In this document: positions 18,168-25,629 of the stretch, piece after piece
Position numbering within the stretch: the stretch's first letter is position 1
How the letters are laid out: every line of letters begins with the position of its first letter
From: Paenibacillus sp. J23TS9
Lineage (GTDB): Bacteria > Bacillota > Bacilli > Paenibacillales > Paenibacillaceae
NCBI RefSeq assembly: GCF_018403225.1
Contig: NZ_BOSG01000002.1
Location: 372,001 to 436,000 of the forward strand
DNA length: 64,000 nucleotides
Direction of reading: 5' to 3'
Notes under the pieces: model-generated
Told to the model about the DNA's origin: nothing
Database searches by the model: none
Seen by the model: only the letters and a program-made list of their open reading frames with translations
Position numbers and translations under genes: made by a program

Positions 18168-19421
18168 ATGAACAAAATGTACAAAGTGTTAGCTACAGCA
18201 TCTATTTTGGCCATGGCTGCCGTGCCGGTGGCGGCAAGCGCGCAGGATGTTCCGCCCGAGACGGTTCATAACGGACAAGGAATCATTCAAAACCAAGTGA
18301 AAGTGGTTCCTGGAACCATGGGACAAATCACTGATTTCGTAAACGATCAGACAGGTAAATTCATTACCGTTACCGGCCGCGGACTAGCCCCTAGCGATCA
18401 AAGCCAAATCATTCTGTCCATTACTAAAGATACTAAAATTGTCGATTCCAAAGGAAAAACCGTAGCTCTGAAAACGATTATGGATGAGAAAAAAGTCGTA
18501 AAGGCCTTCTACAGCCCGAACATCACGAAAAGTCTTCCCCCCCGCGAAGCAGCCTTGACGCTTGTGGTTCAGGATCAAAGCTTCACAGCAATCGAAGGTA
18601 CCGTCTCCGAGGTTAGAGATGGCAGCATCCTTGTTAAAGGAACGGATATCTATAATTCAAACGAAGATACCATTATTCTGCACTTTGCGGACAAAGCGAC
18701 GATTCTCGATCAGGACGGCAAAGCTGTTGAAGCCGGAGCTATCAAGGAAGGCATGAGTATTAAAGCGTTTTATGGCCCTGCCGTAGCCATGAGTCTTCCG
18801 CCGCAAGCGACTACAAATTACATTCGCGTCAACACCAATAATGAAACAGGTGAGGGTGAAGCAGAAGTGGGCCATGAACTGGCTGCAGGTACGGATGGAA
18901 TCATTACGAACACATCTGAAGGCAAGATCACAGTCATCGGCAAACCGCATGAAAAAGGCGGCGTAAATTATGTCATCCTCTCCGTGGATGACAAGACGCA
19001 AATCGTCGATGAAGACGGAAAAGTCTTGACCAAAGATGCACTTAAAGCCGGCATTCATATGGATGCTTCTTACAGCGACATCATGACTATGATCTATCCG
19101 GCTCAAACCCATGCAAGCAAGATTGTTGTGAAGAAAGCGGAATCCGTCAAGATTGAGGGTACTGTCGCACCTTCAGACAGCACTTCGAAAGATCAAGTAT
19201 ACGTCAATGTAGGCTCTGACGATTCTAAGGCCAATGATGTTATTCTGAATATTTCAAAGGATACCCAGATCATTGATGACCTTGGCGGCGAAGCAGCCCT
19301 ACGTGCAGGCACAAAAATCATTGCTTACCATTCTCCAATCATGACTCGTTCGCTCCCTGGCATCACGAATGCCGAAGTAGTTATTGTCACTTCCGTTGAG
19401 AATGCCGTAACGCCTCGATAA
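18168..19421 (+). CDS. Secreted protein of four tandem ~80-90-residue repeats
   Basis: A 417-residue exported protein, function unknown. A signal peptide ends near VAASAQ. The mature part consists of four divergent repeats, starting near residues 52, 140, 248 and 340. Each follows one pattern: a GxI or GTV start, a beta stretch, ILxxxxDTxIxDxxGK, a loop with xxxLKxG, then AxYSPxMTxSLPP and a closing IVV strand. Repeats 1, 2 and 4 keep SLP; repeat 3 has MIYPAQ. No Cys, no lipobox and no wall anchor are present, so it should be soluble outside the cell or bound by charge. The ATG at 18168 is chosen because AGGAGGA precedes it and the signal peptide begins there. It is monocistronic with a strong terminator. 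I know no named family for it. Confidence 0.8.
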   Translation: MNKMYKVLATASILAMAAVPVAASAQDVPPETVHNGQGIIQNQVKVVPGTMGQITDFVNDQTGKFITVTGRGLAPSDQSQIILSITKDTKIVDSKGKTVALKTIMDEKKVVKAFYSPNITKSLPPREAALTLVVQDQSFTAIEGTVSEVRDGSILVKGTDIYNSNEDTIILHFADKATILDQDGKAVEAGAIKEGMSIKAFYGPAVAMSLPPQATTNYIRVNTNNETGEGEAEVGHELAAGTDGIITNTSEGKITVIGKPHEKGGVNYVILSVDDKTQIVDEDGKVLTKDALKAGIHMDASYSDIMTMIYPAQTHASKIVVKKAESVKIEGTVAPSDSTSKDQVYVNVGSDDSKANDVILNISKDTQIIDDLGGEAALRAGTKIIAYHSPIMTRSLPGITNAEVVIVTSVENAVTPR

Positions 19422-19442
19422 GAACACCATATGGTAAACGTA

Positions 19443-19480
19443 AAACCCGGCCGATCTCATAAGGATCAGCCGGGTTTTTT
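19443..19480. terminator. Bidirectional terminator between the repeat protein and MFS genes
   Basis: AAACCCGGC-C-GATC pairs with GATC-A-GCCGGGTTT across a short loop, followed by T residues. It serves both convergent genes; the right end touches the MFS stop codon. Confidence 0.85.
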
Positions 19481-20964
19481 CATGTCCGCTTTCTTTTTGC
19501 CAACGTCATTGATAACGGAATGAGAAACACAGTGTAGGCAGCCAGCATGTATATGCAGAAAATGAATGAATGGGTATAGCCTCTCGCATCCGCCTGTTGA
19601 ATTCCCTCCTGAACGCCTGTTTGAAGGGCATAATGATCCAGTGAATTCATCCACAGAATGCCAATGAGTCCAATACCGATGGCGTAGGCGACCTGCATTC
19701 CAGTGGTCAGAATGCCTGATGCTGAACCAATATCCTGCTTCGGTACTTTGGAGAGTACAATATTCGTGAGCGGAGCAGCGATGAAGCCTTGGCCGATTCC
19801 AAGTATGGCAAGTGCCGGGATCCATAGGTATACATTTGGAGAAATCCCCGTTGCCTTTACGGTGAGGGCAAGGAACAAATATCCGATGGCAGTCAGAACG
19901 GAACCTAGCGTCAGCACATGCGGACCAAGCTTGCCCGTCACCCTGGCCGACATCAGCGAAGCGAGGAAATATCCGAGTCCCATCGGCAATATGATGGCTC
20001 CAGATTTTAGAGCTGTAAACCCAAGCCCGATTTGCAGCAAATAGGCAGCGATCAGGAAAAACGCTGCTTGCGATGACATGAGCAGAAAGACCACAATCAT
20101 CCCCAGCCCAAATCCACGCTGACCAAACAAATTCACGTTCATAAACGGGTCGCGGCTTACATGCAGCATCTTCTTCTGAGACCATACAAACAAGGCAAGC
20201 ATCGGAGCGGAAAGGATTAGACTCATGACGAGCTCGATCGGCCAGCCTTCCTTCTGACCCTGTACGAGCGGGTAGACGAGGAGGAATAAGCCAGCTGCCA
20301 CAATTATCGCTCCATACCAATCCATTCTGGTCCGGGCCATATCCTTTGATTCCGGAATGAATGGGACCATCGCCAAGATCGACACACCAATCGGTATACT
20401 GAAGAAAAAGACCATTCTCCACTCCAGTCCCCACGAATTCCACATCAGGAGGAGTCCACCAATGAGCTGTCCGGTTGTAGCTGCCAATCCTTGTGCAGCG
20501 CCATAGAGTCCGAATATGCCCCCGCGCTTTTCCGGTGGATATTGAGCCTGAATGAGTGATAATACCTGCGGAGAAATCAGCGCTGCACTGAATCCTTGGA
20601 TGACCCTGACCATCGTCAGCATTCCAATCCCATTCGATATACCGCATAGCAATGAAGTGAGCGTAAAGCCGGCTACGCCAATGAGCAGCATTTTCTTACG
20701 TCCATACCGGTCACCAAGCCGCCCTCCGAGAATGAGAGCAACCGCATAGGCTAGCGTATAAGCAGAGATGACAAACTGCACACCATAGAAATCGGCATGG
20801 AGTCCATGCTGAATTGAAGGCGTTGCGACGTTCACAATAAAAATGTTAGCTACAGCCATAAAGACAGACAGCAGCATAACCGCTAGCATCAGACGCGGAC
20901 GCTGGCGGGATTGAACCACCGTATGCGTAAGCTCCAATGTGAGTGAATTTGCCGATTGGGGCAT
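19480..20964 (-). CDS. MFS drug exporter, DHA2-type (EmrB/QacA-like)
   Basis: A 494-residue transporter with about 14 membrane helices. It shows the MFS motif A GGRLGDRYGRKK after helix 2, the IVNVATPSIQ motif in helix 1 that is typical of the DHA2 group, and RVIQGFSAALISPQ in helix 4. Such pumps expel cationic drugs or dyes by proton exchange. The start is placed at MPQSANS, about 12 bases after AGGAGGA. It is divergent from a TetR gene; the intergenic region holds two palindromes, one in the spacer of this gene's promoter, so it should be induced when its repressor binds a drug. The substrate is unknown. Confidence 0.9.
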   Translation of the reverse strand: MPQSANSLTLELTHTVVQSRQRPRLMLAVMLLSVFMAVANIFIVNVATPSIQHGLHADFYGVQFVISAYTLAYAVALILGGRLGDRYGRKKMLLIGVAGFTLTSLLCGISNGIGMLTMVRVIQGFSAALISPQVLSLIQAQYPPEKRGGIFGLYGAAQGLAATTGQLIGGLLLMWNSWGLEWRMVFFFSIPIGVSILAMVPFIPESKDMARTRMDWYGAIIVAAGLFLLVYPLVQGQKEGWPIELVMSLILSAPMLALFVWSQKKMLHVSRDPFMNVNLFGQRGFGLGMIVVFLLMSSQAAFFLIAAYLLQIGLGFTALKSGAIILPMGLGYFLASLMSARVTGKLGPHVLTLGSVLTAIGYLFLALTVKATGISPNVYLWIPALAILGIGQGFIAAPLTNIVLSKVPKQDIGSASGILTTGMQVAYAIGIGLIGILWMNSLDHYALQTGVQEGIQQADARGYTHSFIFCIYMLAAYTVFLIPLSMTLAKRKRT

Positions 20965-21000
20965 AGGCGATATGTTCCTCCTTTAAACATCCCGGATGAA

Positions 21001-21091
21001 TTGACAGCAACCGGAATATTCCTTTAGAATAAACGAGACAGATCTGTCTCATTTGTTATCGTATGATACAGACAGATCTGTATCATGTCAA
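21001..21091. promoter_or_regulatory. Divergent MFS/tetR promoters with two CAGATCTG operators
   Basis: Plus strand: TTGACA (21001-21006), 18-base spacer, TAGAAT (21025-21030) for tetR. Minus strand: TTGACA (21086-21091), 17-base spacer, TATCAT (21063-21068) for the MFS gene. Operator 1, GAGACAGATCTGTCTC (21035-21050), is a perfect palindrome just behind the tetR -10. Operator 2 (21063-21086) has ten-base arms and lies in the MFS spacer. Both share ACAGA and TCTGT half-sites. Confidence 0.8.
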
Positions 21092-21129
21092 TTGAAAATT
21101 TACCTTTTTTTAGAAACCGGGTGATCATA

Positions 21130-21717
21130 ATGACAAAGAAAGAATCTGCGAAAGAGAGAATCTTGCGGGTTGCCTCCGATTTATTTTATCGGGAAGGCGT
21201 GCGTGCTGTAGGTATTGATCGTATTATCGAGGAGTCCGGTGTAGCCAAAGCGAGCTTCTATCGCAACTTTTCCACCAAGGATCAACTCGTTGTTGAATAC
21301 CTGGAACTGCGATCCGGTAGAAGAGAAGGAAACATCGAAGAGATAAAATGTCGTTTTCCTGATTCGCCAAAAGAACAGCTTTATGCCCTGCTTGACGATT
21401 TGGTCGAACGGATGAACAAGTCCGATTTCCGTGGATGTCCATTCATGAATGCTGTCGTTGAATTTCCTGACCCAGGCCATCCTGGACATCAGTCTGCGGT
21501 CGAAAGCCGTTACTTGGTCTGGGGAAAAGTAGAGGATATTGCCCGGCAAGCCGGCGCCACAGACCCGGCCGAGCTTACGTTCCAGCTACGAATCCTCAGC
21601 GATGGAGCCATGATGAGTGCCTATGTTGATGCTGATACATTCCATTCTGACTACTTTTTAAGAGCTGCAAAACGTTTGATCGAAGACCAATGTCCGCCTT
21701 CACACTCTCCCAGCTAA
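21130..21717 (+). CDS. TetR/AcrR-family repressor of the divergent MFS pump
   Basis: A 195-residue regulator. The helix-turn-helix covers about residues 8-55 (ILRVASDLFYREGVRAVGID, then GVAKASFYRNFSTKDQLV). The C-terminal part contains DFRGCPFMNAVVEFPD, which is common in one TetR subgroup near efflux genes. The start at 21130 is chosen because the promoter and both operators lie before it; the upstream in-frame ATG at 21085 falls within operator 2 and the MFS promoter. The closest partner is the divergent MFS gene, which it probably represses along with itself. Confidence 0.9.
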   Translation: MTKKESAKERILRVASDLFYREGVRAVGIDRIIEESGVAKASFYRNFSTKDQLVVEYLELRSGRREGNIEEIKCRFPDSPKEQLYALLDDLVERMNKSDFRGCPFMNAVVEFPDPGHPGHQSAVESRYLVWGKVEDIARQAGATDPAELTFQLRILSDGAMMSAYVDADTFHSDYFLRAAKRLIEDQCPPSHSPS

Positions 21718-21800
21718 AACTCATTTGAAGCAGAAATGTAGGAGCGGCCTTATTGTCGCCCCTGCATTAATTCAGGAAATGCAAAAACATCCAGCTTCAT

Positions 21801-21833
21801 AAAAAAACCAGGCCCATGAATGGTACCTGGTTT
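21801..21833. terminator. Terminator between tetR and the sugar importer operon
   Basis: AAACCAGG pairs with CCTGGTTT around a 13-base loop, with an A run on the left that gives T residues for the minus-strand operon. Confidence 0.78.
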
Positions 21834-21854
21834 CACTAAGAATAATGATCATCG

Positions 21855-23420
21855 TTATTTATTTTCGAGTTTCGCCTGCTCCACTCTTTTCAGTGCCGCA
21901 TCATACGTATCAATCAGCTTTTGCACGCCAAGCCCGTTAATTTCCTCCACATATTTATCCCATTCGCTCAGGTTTCTTGTACCCAGGACAAATTTGGAGA
22001 AGTTCTCTTCCCGGTACTTTTTCACCGCTTGCCCGGTTACCGAGAGCACTTCATTCTCCTGGTCCGTAAAGGCAGGCTTCGGCTGCATGGCAGGAGGATC
22101 ATATTTGGCAGCCTCCTCATAAGCCTTCTTCAGATCTGGCGAAAAGAGGGACAGATGGGCGTTGTAGTCGATCCATGTATAAGTCCCGCTCGTCTGCAGA
22201 CCGGTCTGTTTCCGCATTTCTGTTACATCCGTAAACTCAGGCTTGAACTTCTTTTGCCCATTCTCTTCGGTAAACGTCTCGCCCTCCTTGCCCCAGCTGC
22301 TCAAGGTCCGGCCTTCTTCACTATAGAAAAAGTCCATGTATTTCATAATGTCATCGATATGCTTGGAGGTTGAGGCAACCGTCAATCCACCCTCTAAATA
22401 GTGAAAATACGGGTTCATCGGCTTCATGCCGGACAGTCCTGCCGGAGGCGCCATAAACTGCAGGCTGTATTCCGGATTATCCTTTTGCATGGCATTGTTG
22501 AAAAAGTCGACGCGGCTGATATAGTCGATGGTAATAAACGATTGCCCGGTAGACATCACATCCTGCCACTGTTTCGTTTGGATGGAGAGGAAATCCGGCG
22601 GGATGAGTCCTTCCTGATAGAAGGTATGCCACATGCTGACCATGGCCTTGTAATTCTCCTCCGTGGGTCCGAACTTCCATTTCTTTTCGTCAAAATTATA
22701 GTAGACATCACTGCCGCTACCGAAGTTGGTTGTCAGATTCGCCATCATCTCATCGGGAATTTGACCGAAACGCATGGAGAGCGGGTAGCTGTCAGGGTAA
22801 AGCGCCTTCAGCTTTTTCAGCACCTGATGAAGCTCTTCATATGTCTTGGGTTCGGTAAGCCCGTTCTTTTTGAAAATATCCTCACGGTACAGCCAGATCA
22901 TCCGGTTGGTTTCCCCAAAGCCCTGGTTCGGAAACATATACATTTTACCGTCAGCGGAAAGTGCCGCCTTGGCTTCCTCCGGGTACTGCTCCATCCATGC
23001 TTTCAGGTTCGGCATCTGGTCCACATGATCCAGAAGGTTTTCCAGGGCTCCCTGATCACCATATTTGTTGGAATCGCGGCGGCTGGACATATACATCAGA
23101 TCCGGTAAATTGCCCGAAGCCATCACCAGATTGAGCGTATCGCTCAGCTTGCCCGATGGCGTCTCCACATTCATAGCCACTCCCGTCTTTTCCTTGATCC
23201 AGCTCCAGATCGGCCAATCCTTGCTGTACGGAAACGTTGCGTTGTTATCCAGCAAGGCCGTTAATGTGACCTCGCTTTTTGGCTTGGCGGCGGGATCCGC
23301 CTGACTTTTCGGCTCAGTCCCGGAAGACTTCTCCGCCCCTGAAGAGCAGCCCGCTACCGCAAACACGACCAACAACGCGGCGATCAGACTTACGTACGAA
23401 CGTTTCTTTCCCTTTCCCAT
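21855..23420 (-). CDS. Carbohydrate ABC transporter binding lipoprotein (LplA/YtcQ-like)
   Basis: A 521-residue extracellular solute-binding lipoprotein of family 1. The signal peptide ends in the lipobox VAGCSS (Cys near residue 24). A Ser/Lys/Pro linker follows, then the large two-lobed fold with SADGKMYMFPNQG and NRMIWLYREDIFKKNGLTEPKTYEEL, typical of the big oligosaccharide-binding proteins common in Paenibacillus. The start at 23420 follows AGGGGGAT; the longer frame has no ribosome site. It is the third gene of the transporter set after two permeases, with a 94-base gap. No ATPase gene is present: this class shares an MsmX-type ATPase encoded elsewhere. The ligand is probably a complex glycan fragment. 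Confidence 0.9.
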   Translation of the reverse strand: MGKGKKRSYVSLIAALLVVFAVAGCSSGAEKSSGTEPKSQADPAAKPKSEVTLTALLDNNATFPYSKDWPIWSWIKEKTGVAMNVETPSGKLSDTLNLVMASGNLPDLMYMSSRRDSNKYGDQGALENLLDHVDQMPNLKAWMEQYPEEAKAALSADGKMYMFPNQGFGETNRMIWLYREDIFKKNGLTEPKTYEELHQVLKKLKALYPDSYPLSMRFGQIPDEMMANLTTNFGSGSDVYYNFDEKKWKFGPTEENYKAMVSMWHTFYQEGLIPPDFLSIQTKQWQDVMSTGQSFITIDYISRVDFFNNAMQKDNPEYSLQFMAPPAGLSGMKPMNPYFHYLEGGLTVASTSKHIDDIMKYMDFFYSEEGRTLSSWGKEGETFTEENGQKKFKPEFTDVTEMRKQTGLQTSGTYTWIDYNAHLSLFSPDLKKAYEEAAKYDPPAMQPKPAFTDQENEVLSVTGQAVKKYREENFSKFVLGTRNLSEWDKYVEEINGLGVQKLIDTYDAALKRVEQAKLENK

Positions 23421-23514
23421 GAGTATATCCCCCTTTGATTTTAATGTTCTTTTTCGGATTAACTCGGAAAACTTTGCGTGGTGACCGCTGCAGTTACGGA
23501 TCATCTTCCGAATG

Positions 23515-24399
23515 CTATCCCTTCACAGCGCCAATCATCGAGCCCTTGACGAAATATTTCTGGACGAAAGGATACAGAATCAATATCGGAAGTGTGGACA
23601 CCATGATCGTGGCGTACTTCAGCGAATCCTCAACGACCAGATTGTCGCCGCCGATCTGTGTCACCTGCCCGGAGCTGACGCTGCCGGCAAGCACGAGATT
23701 GCGCAGGAGTACCTGCAGCGGAAACAGTTCCTGGCTCCGCAAATATAAGAGCGGATACAAAAAATTGTTCCAGATACCGACCGCGTAAAACAGCGAGATT
23801 GTCGCAAACACAGGCTTTGACAGCGGCACGATGATCCGGAAGAAGATTCCGATATCATTCAGTCCATCCATACGTCCCGATTCCTCCAGCTCTTTCGGGA
23901 TACCGCTGAAAAAGGTGCGCATCAGTATCAAATTCCAGGTGCTGACGGCGCCCGGCAGAACCATTCCCCAAATCGTATCCACCAGTCCAAGCGAACGAAC
24001 GACCAGGAACGTAGGGATCATGCCTCCCCCAAAAAACATCGTGAATACGATGAGCAGGGTAAAGCCTTTATGAAACATCATATCTTTGCGGGACAATGCG
24101 TACGCTCCCATGGATGTGACCAGCATGGCGATGGCTGTACCAAGCAGCGTATAGATGATCGTGTTCCGGTATGACGTCCAGATTTTGGGGTCACCCAGCA
24201 CCAGCTCATACATCCGCAGGTTCCAGCCCTTGGGCCATAGGGTCACCTCCCCCTTCATAACGTACACATCCCCGCTAAGCGATATCGCGAGCATATATAC
24301 AAATGGATAGAGCATGGCGGCGGAGAGCAGCAGCATGACCAGCATGTTGAAGATCGTAAACAAGCTAATGCGGCTCCGGCCGCGTCCAGTGGTCACCAT
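23515..24399 (-). CDS. Carbohydrate ABC permease (LplC/YtcP-like)
   Basis: A 294-residue permease with six membrane helices and the coupling loop EESGRMDGLNDIGIFFRIIVPLS that contacts the shared ATPase (motif ExxxxDG). GGAGGA lies eight bases upstream of the start. It overlaps the end of the preceding permease gene by seven bases, so translation is coupled. The tail ending FVQKYFVKGSMIGAVKG is the standard end of this subfamily. Confidence 0.92.
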   Translation of the reverse strand: MVTTGRGRSRISLFTIFNMLVMLLLSAAMLYPFVYMLAISLSGDVYVMKGEVTLWPKGWNLRMYELVLGDPKIWTSYRNTIIYTLLGTAIAMLVTSMGAYALSRKDMMFHKGFTLLIVFTMFFGGGMIPTFLVVRSLGLVDTIWGMVLPGAVSTWNLILMRTFFSGIPKELEESGRMDGLNDIGIFFRIIVPLSKPVFATISLFYAVGIWNNFLYPLLYLRSQELFPLQVLLRNLVLAGSVSSGQVTQIGGDNLVVEDSLKYATIMVSTLPILILYPFVQKYFVKGSMIGAVKG

Positions 24400-25370
24400 A
24401 GGCTCGTTCCTCCTATCCGCCGGCTGAGAGAATTGGCTGAGAAGATAAAGATGAAGCTGATCACGCCCATAAACAGATCAATGGCTGAAGCGTAACTGAA
24501 GTTGCCCTGCTCCATGCCGACCCGGTACACATAGGTGCTGATAATATCGGCCGTACTGTATACAGCCGGGTTATACATCAGGAATACTTTTTCAAATCCG
24601 ATCTCCAGAACCTTTCCGATATCAAGAATAAGAATGATCATGATGGTCGGCGCGATCCCGGGCAAGGTCACATGCCACAGCTTTCTCCATCTTCCCGCTC
24701 CATCGATTCCGGCCGCTTCGTATAGCTGCGTGTCGACCGCGGTCAATGCCGCAAGAAAAATGATCGTCTCCCAGCCGATATGCTGCCATATTTCCGAAAT
24801 CACGTAGATCGGCCTGAACAGCCCCGGTTCCATCATGAAATTAATGGGCTTTCCGCCAAGCGAGGTAATCAGCTGGTTAATGATGCCGCTTGTCGGCGAG
24901 AGAAACATGATGACCATACTGGCAACGATAACGTTTGAAATAAAATGCGGCAGATAACTGAAGGTCTGCACCCATTTTTTGAATACGGCGTTCCGCAGCT
25001 CATTCATCAGGAGTGCCAAAATAATCGGTGCCGGAAAACCGAATACCAGCTTGTAAACACCGAGCAAAAACGTGTTCCGCATCAATATCCAGAAATCCGG
25101 GTTGCCGAAAAACATGCGGTAGTACTTCAAGCCAACCCAATCGCTTGCCCAAATCCCTTTGAACACATTATAGTTCTTGAACGTGATGACCAGACCGAAC
25201 ATCGGGGCGTATTTGAACACCAAATAATACAGCAGGCAGGGTAGAAAGAGCAGCCACAGGTACTTGCTTCGCCGGAAGGCTTGTGCCAACCGGTTTCTTC
25301 CCGGACGAGCACGGGGACGCGCCTTCAGTACCCCCCCGGTGCCTGCCAGATTCGTCTCCACCGGTTTCAT
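24393..25370 (-). CDS. Carbohydrate ABC permease (LplB/YteP-like)
   Basis: A 325-residue permease, first gene of the importer. A basic N-terminus (AFRRSKYLWLLFLPCLLYY) leads into six helices; the coupling loop is EAAGIDGAGRWRKLWHVTLPG. The ATG at 25370 is chosen from several in frame because it starts shortly before the conserved basic segment and AGGGAGG lies 12 bases upstream. The divergent AraC gene starts 260 bases away, the usual arrangement for importers controlled by a membrane-bound AraC regulator. Confidence 0.9.
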   Translation of the reverse strand: MKPVETNLAGTGGVLKARPRARPGRNRLAQAFRRSKYLWLLFLPCLLYYLVFKYAPMFGLVITFKNYNVFKGIWASDWVGLKYYRMFFGNPDFWILMRNTFLLGVYKLVFGFPAPIILALLMNELRNAVFKKWVQTFSYLPHFISNVIVASMVIMFLSPTSGIINQLITSLGGKPINFMMEPGLFRPIYVISEIWQHIGWETIIFLAALTAVDTQLYEAAGIDGAGRWRKLWHVTLPGIAPTIMIILILDIGKVLEIGFEKVFLMYNPAVYSTADIISTYVYRVGMEQGNFSYASAIDLFMGVISFIFIFSANSLSRRIGGTSLW

Positions 25371-25526
25371 TTCACATCCGCACCTCCCTTTCGTAAAATG
25401 CATTTCCTTTCCTGTACCGAAAGCATACCGGATCAAACCAGAGAAAATAAATCCGCATGTTTGCGGCGTCATCCCCTTTTTTTCGGGTGAGTGGAAAGGT
25501 TGTAGAGAATTCCGAAAAGGTGAATA

Positions 25527-25556
25527 TTGTGTGAACGCGAAAATAAACCTTATGAT
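25527..25556 (+). promoter_or_regulatory. Likely promoter of the AraC-type regulator gene
   Basis: TTGTGT (25527-25532) and TATGAT (25551-25556) are 18 bases apart, about 70 bases before the start codon. No clear operator could be read in the divergent region. Confidence 0.5.
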
Positions 25557-25629
25557 ATAGTCACTTTTAAGCCGCCGCTTTGCCATCGACTATAAACCGA
25601 CCACAATTTGCTTGGAGGTGTTCATCCGA

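Noticed and set aside
19466..20647. 393-codon minus-strand frame within the MFS gene
   Set aside because: It is a second frame on the same strand as the real DHA2 pump; the product is rich in Cys, Trp and His and has no membrane pattern.
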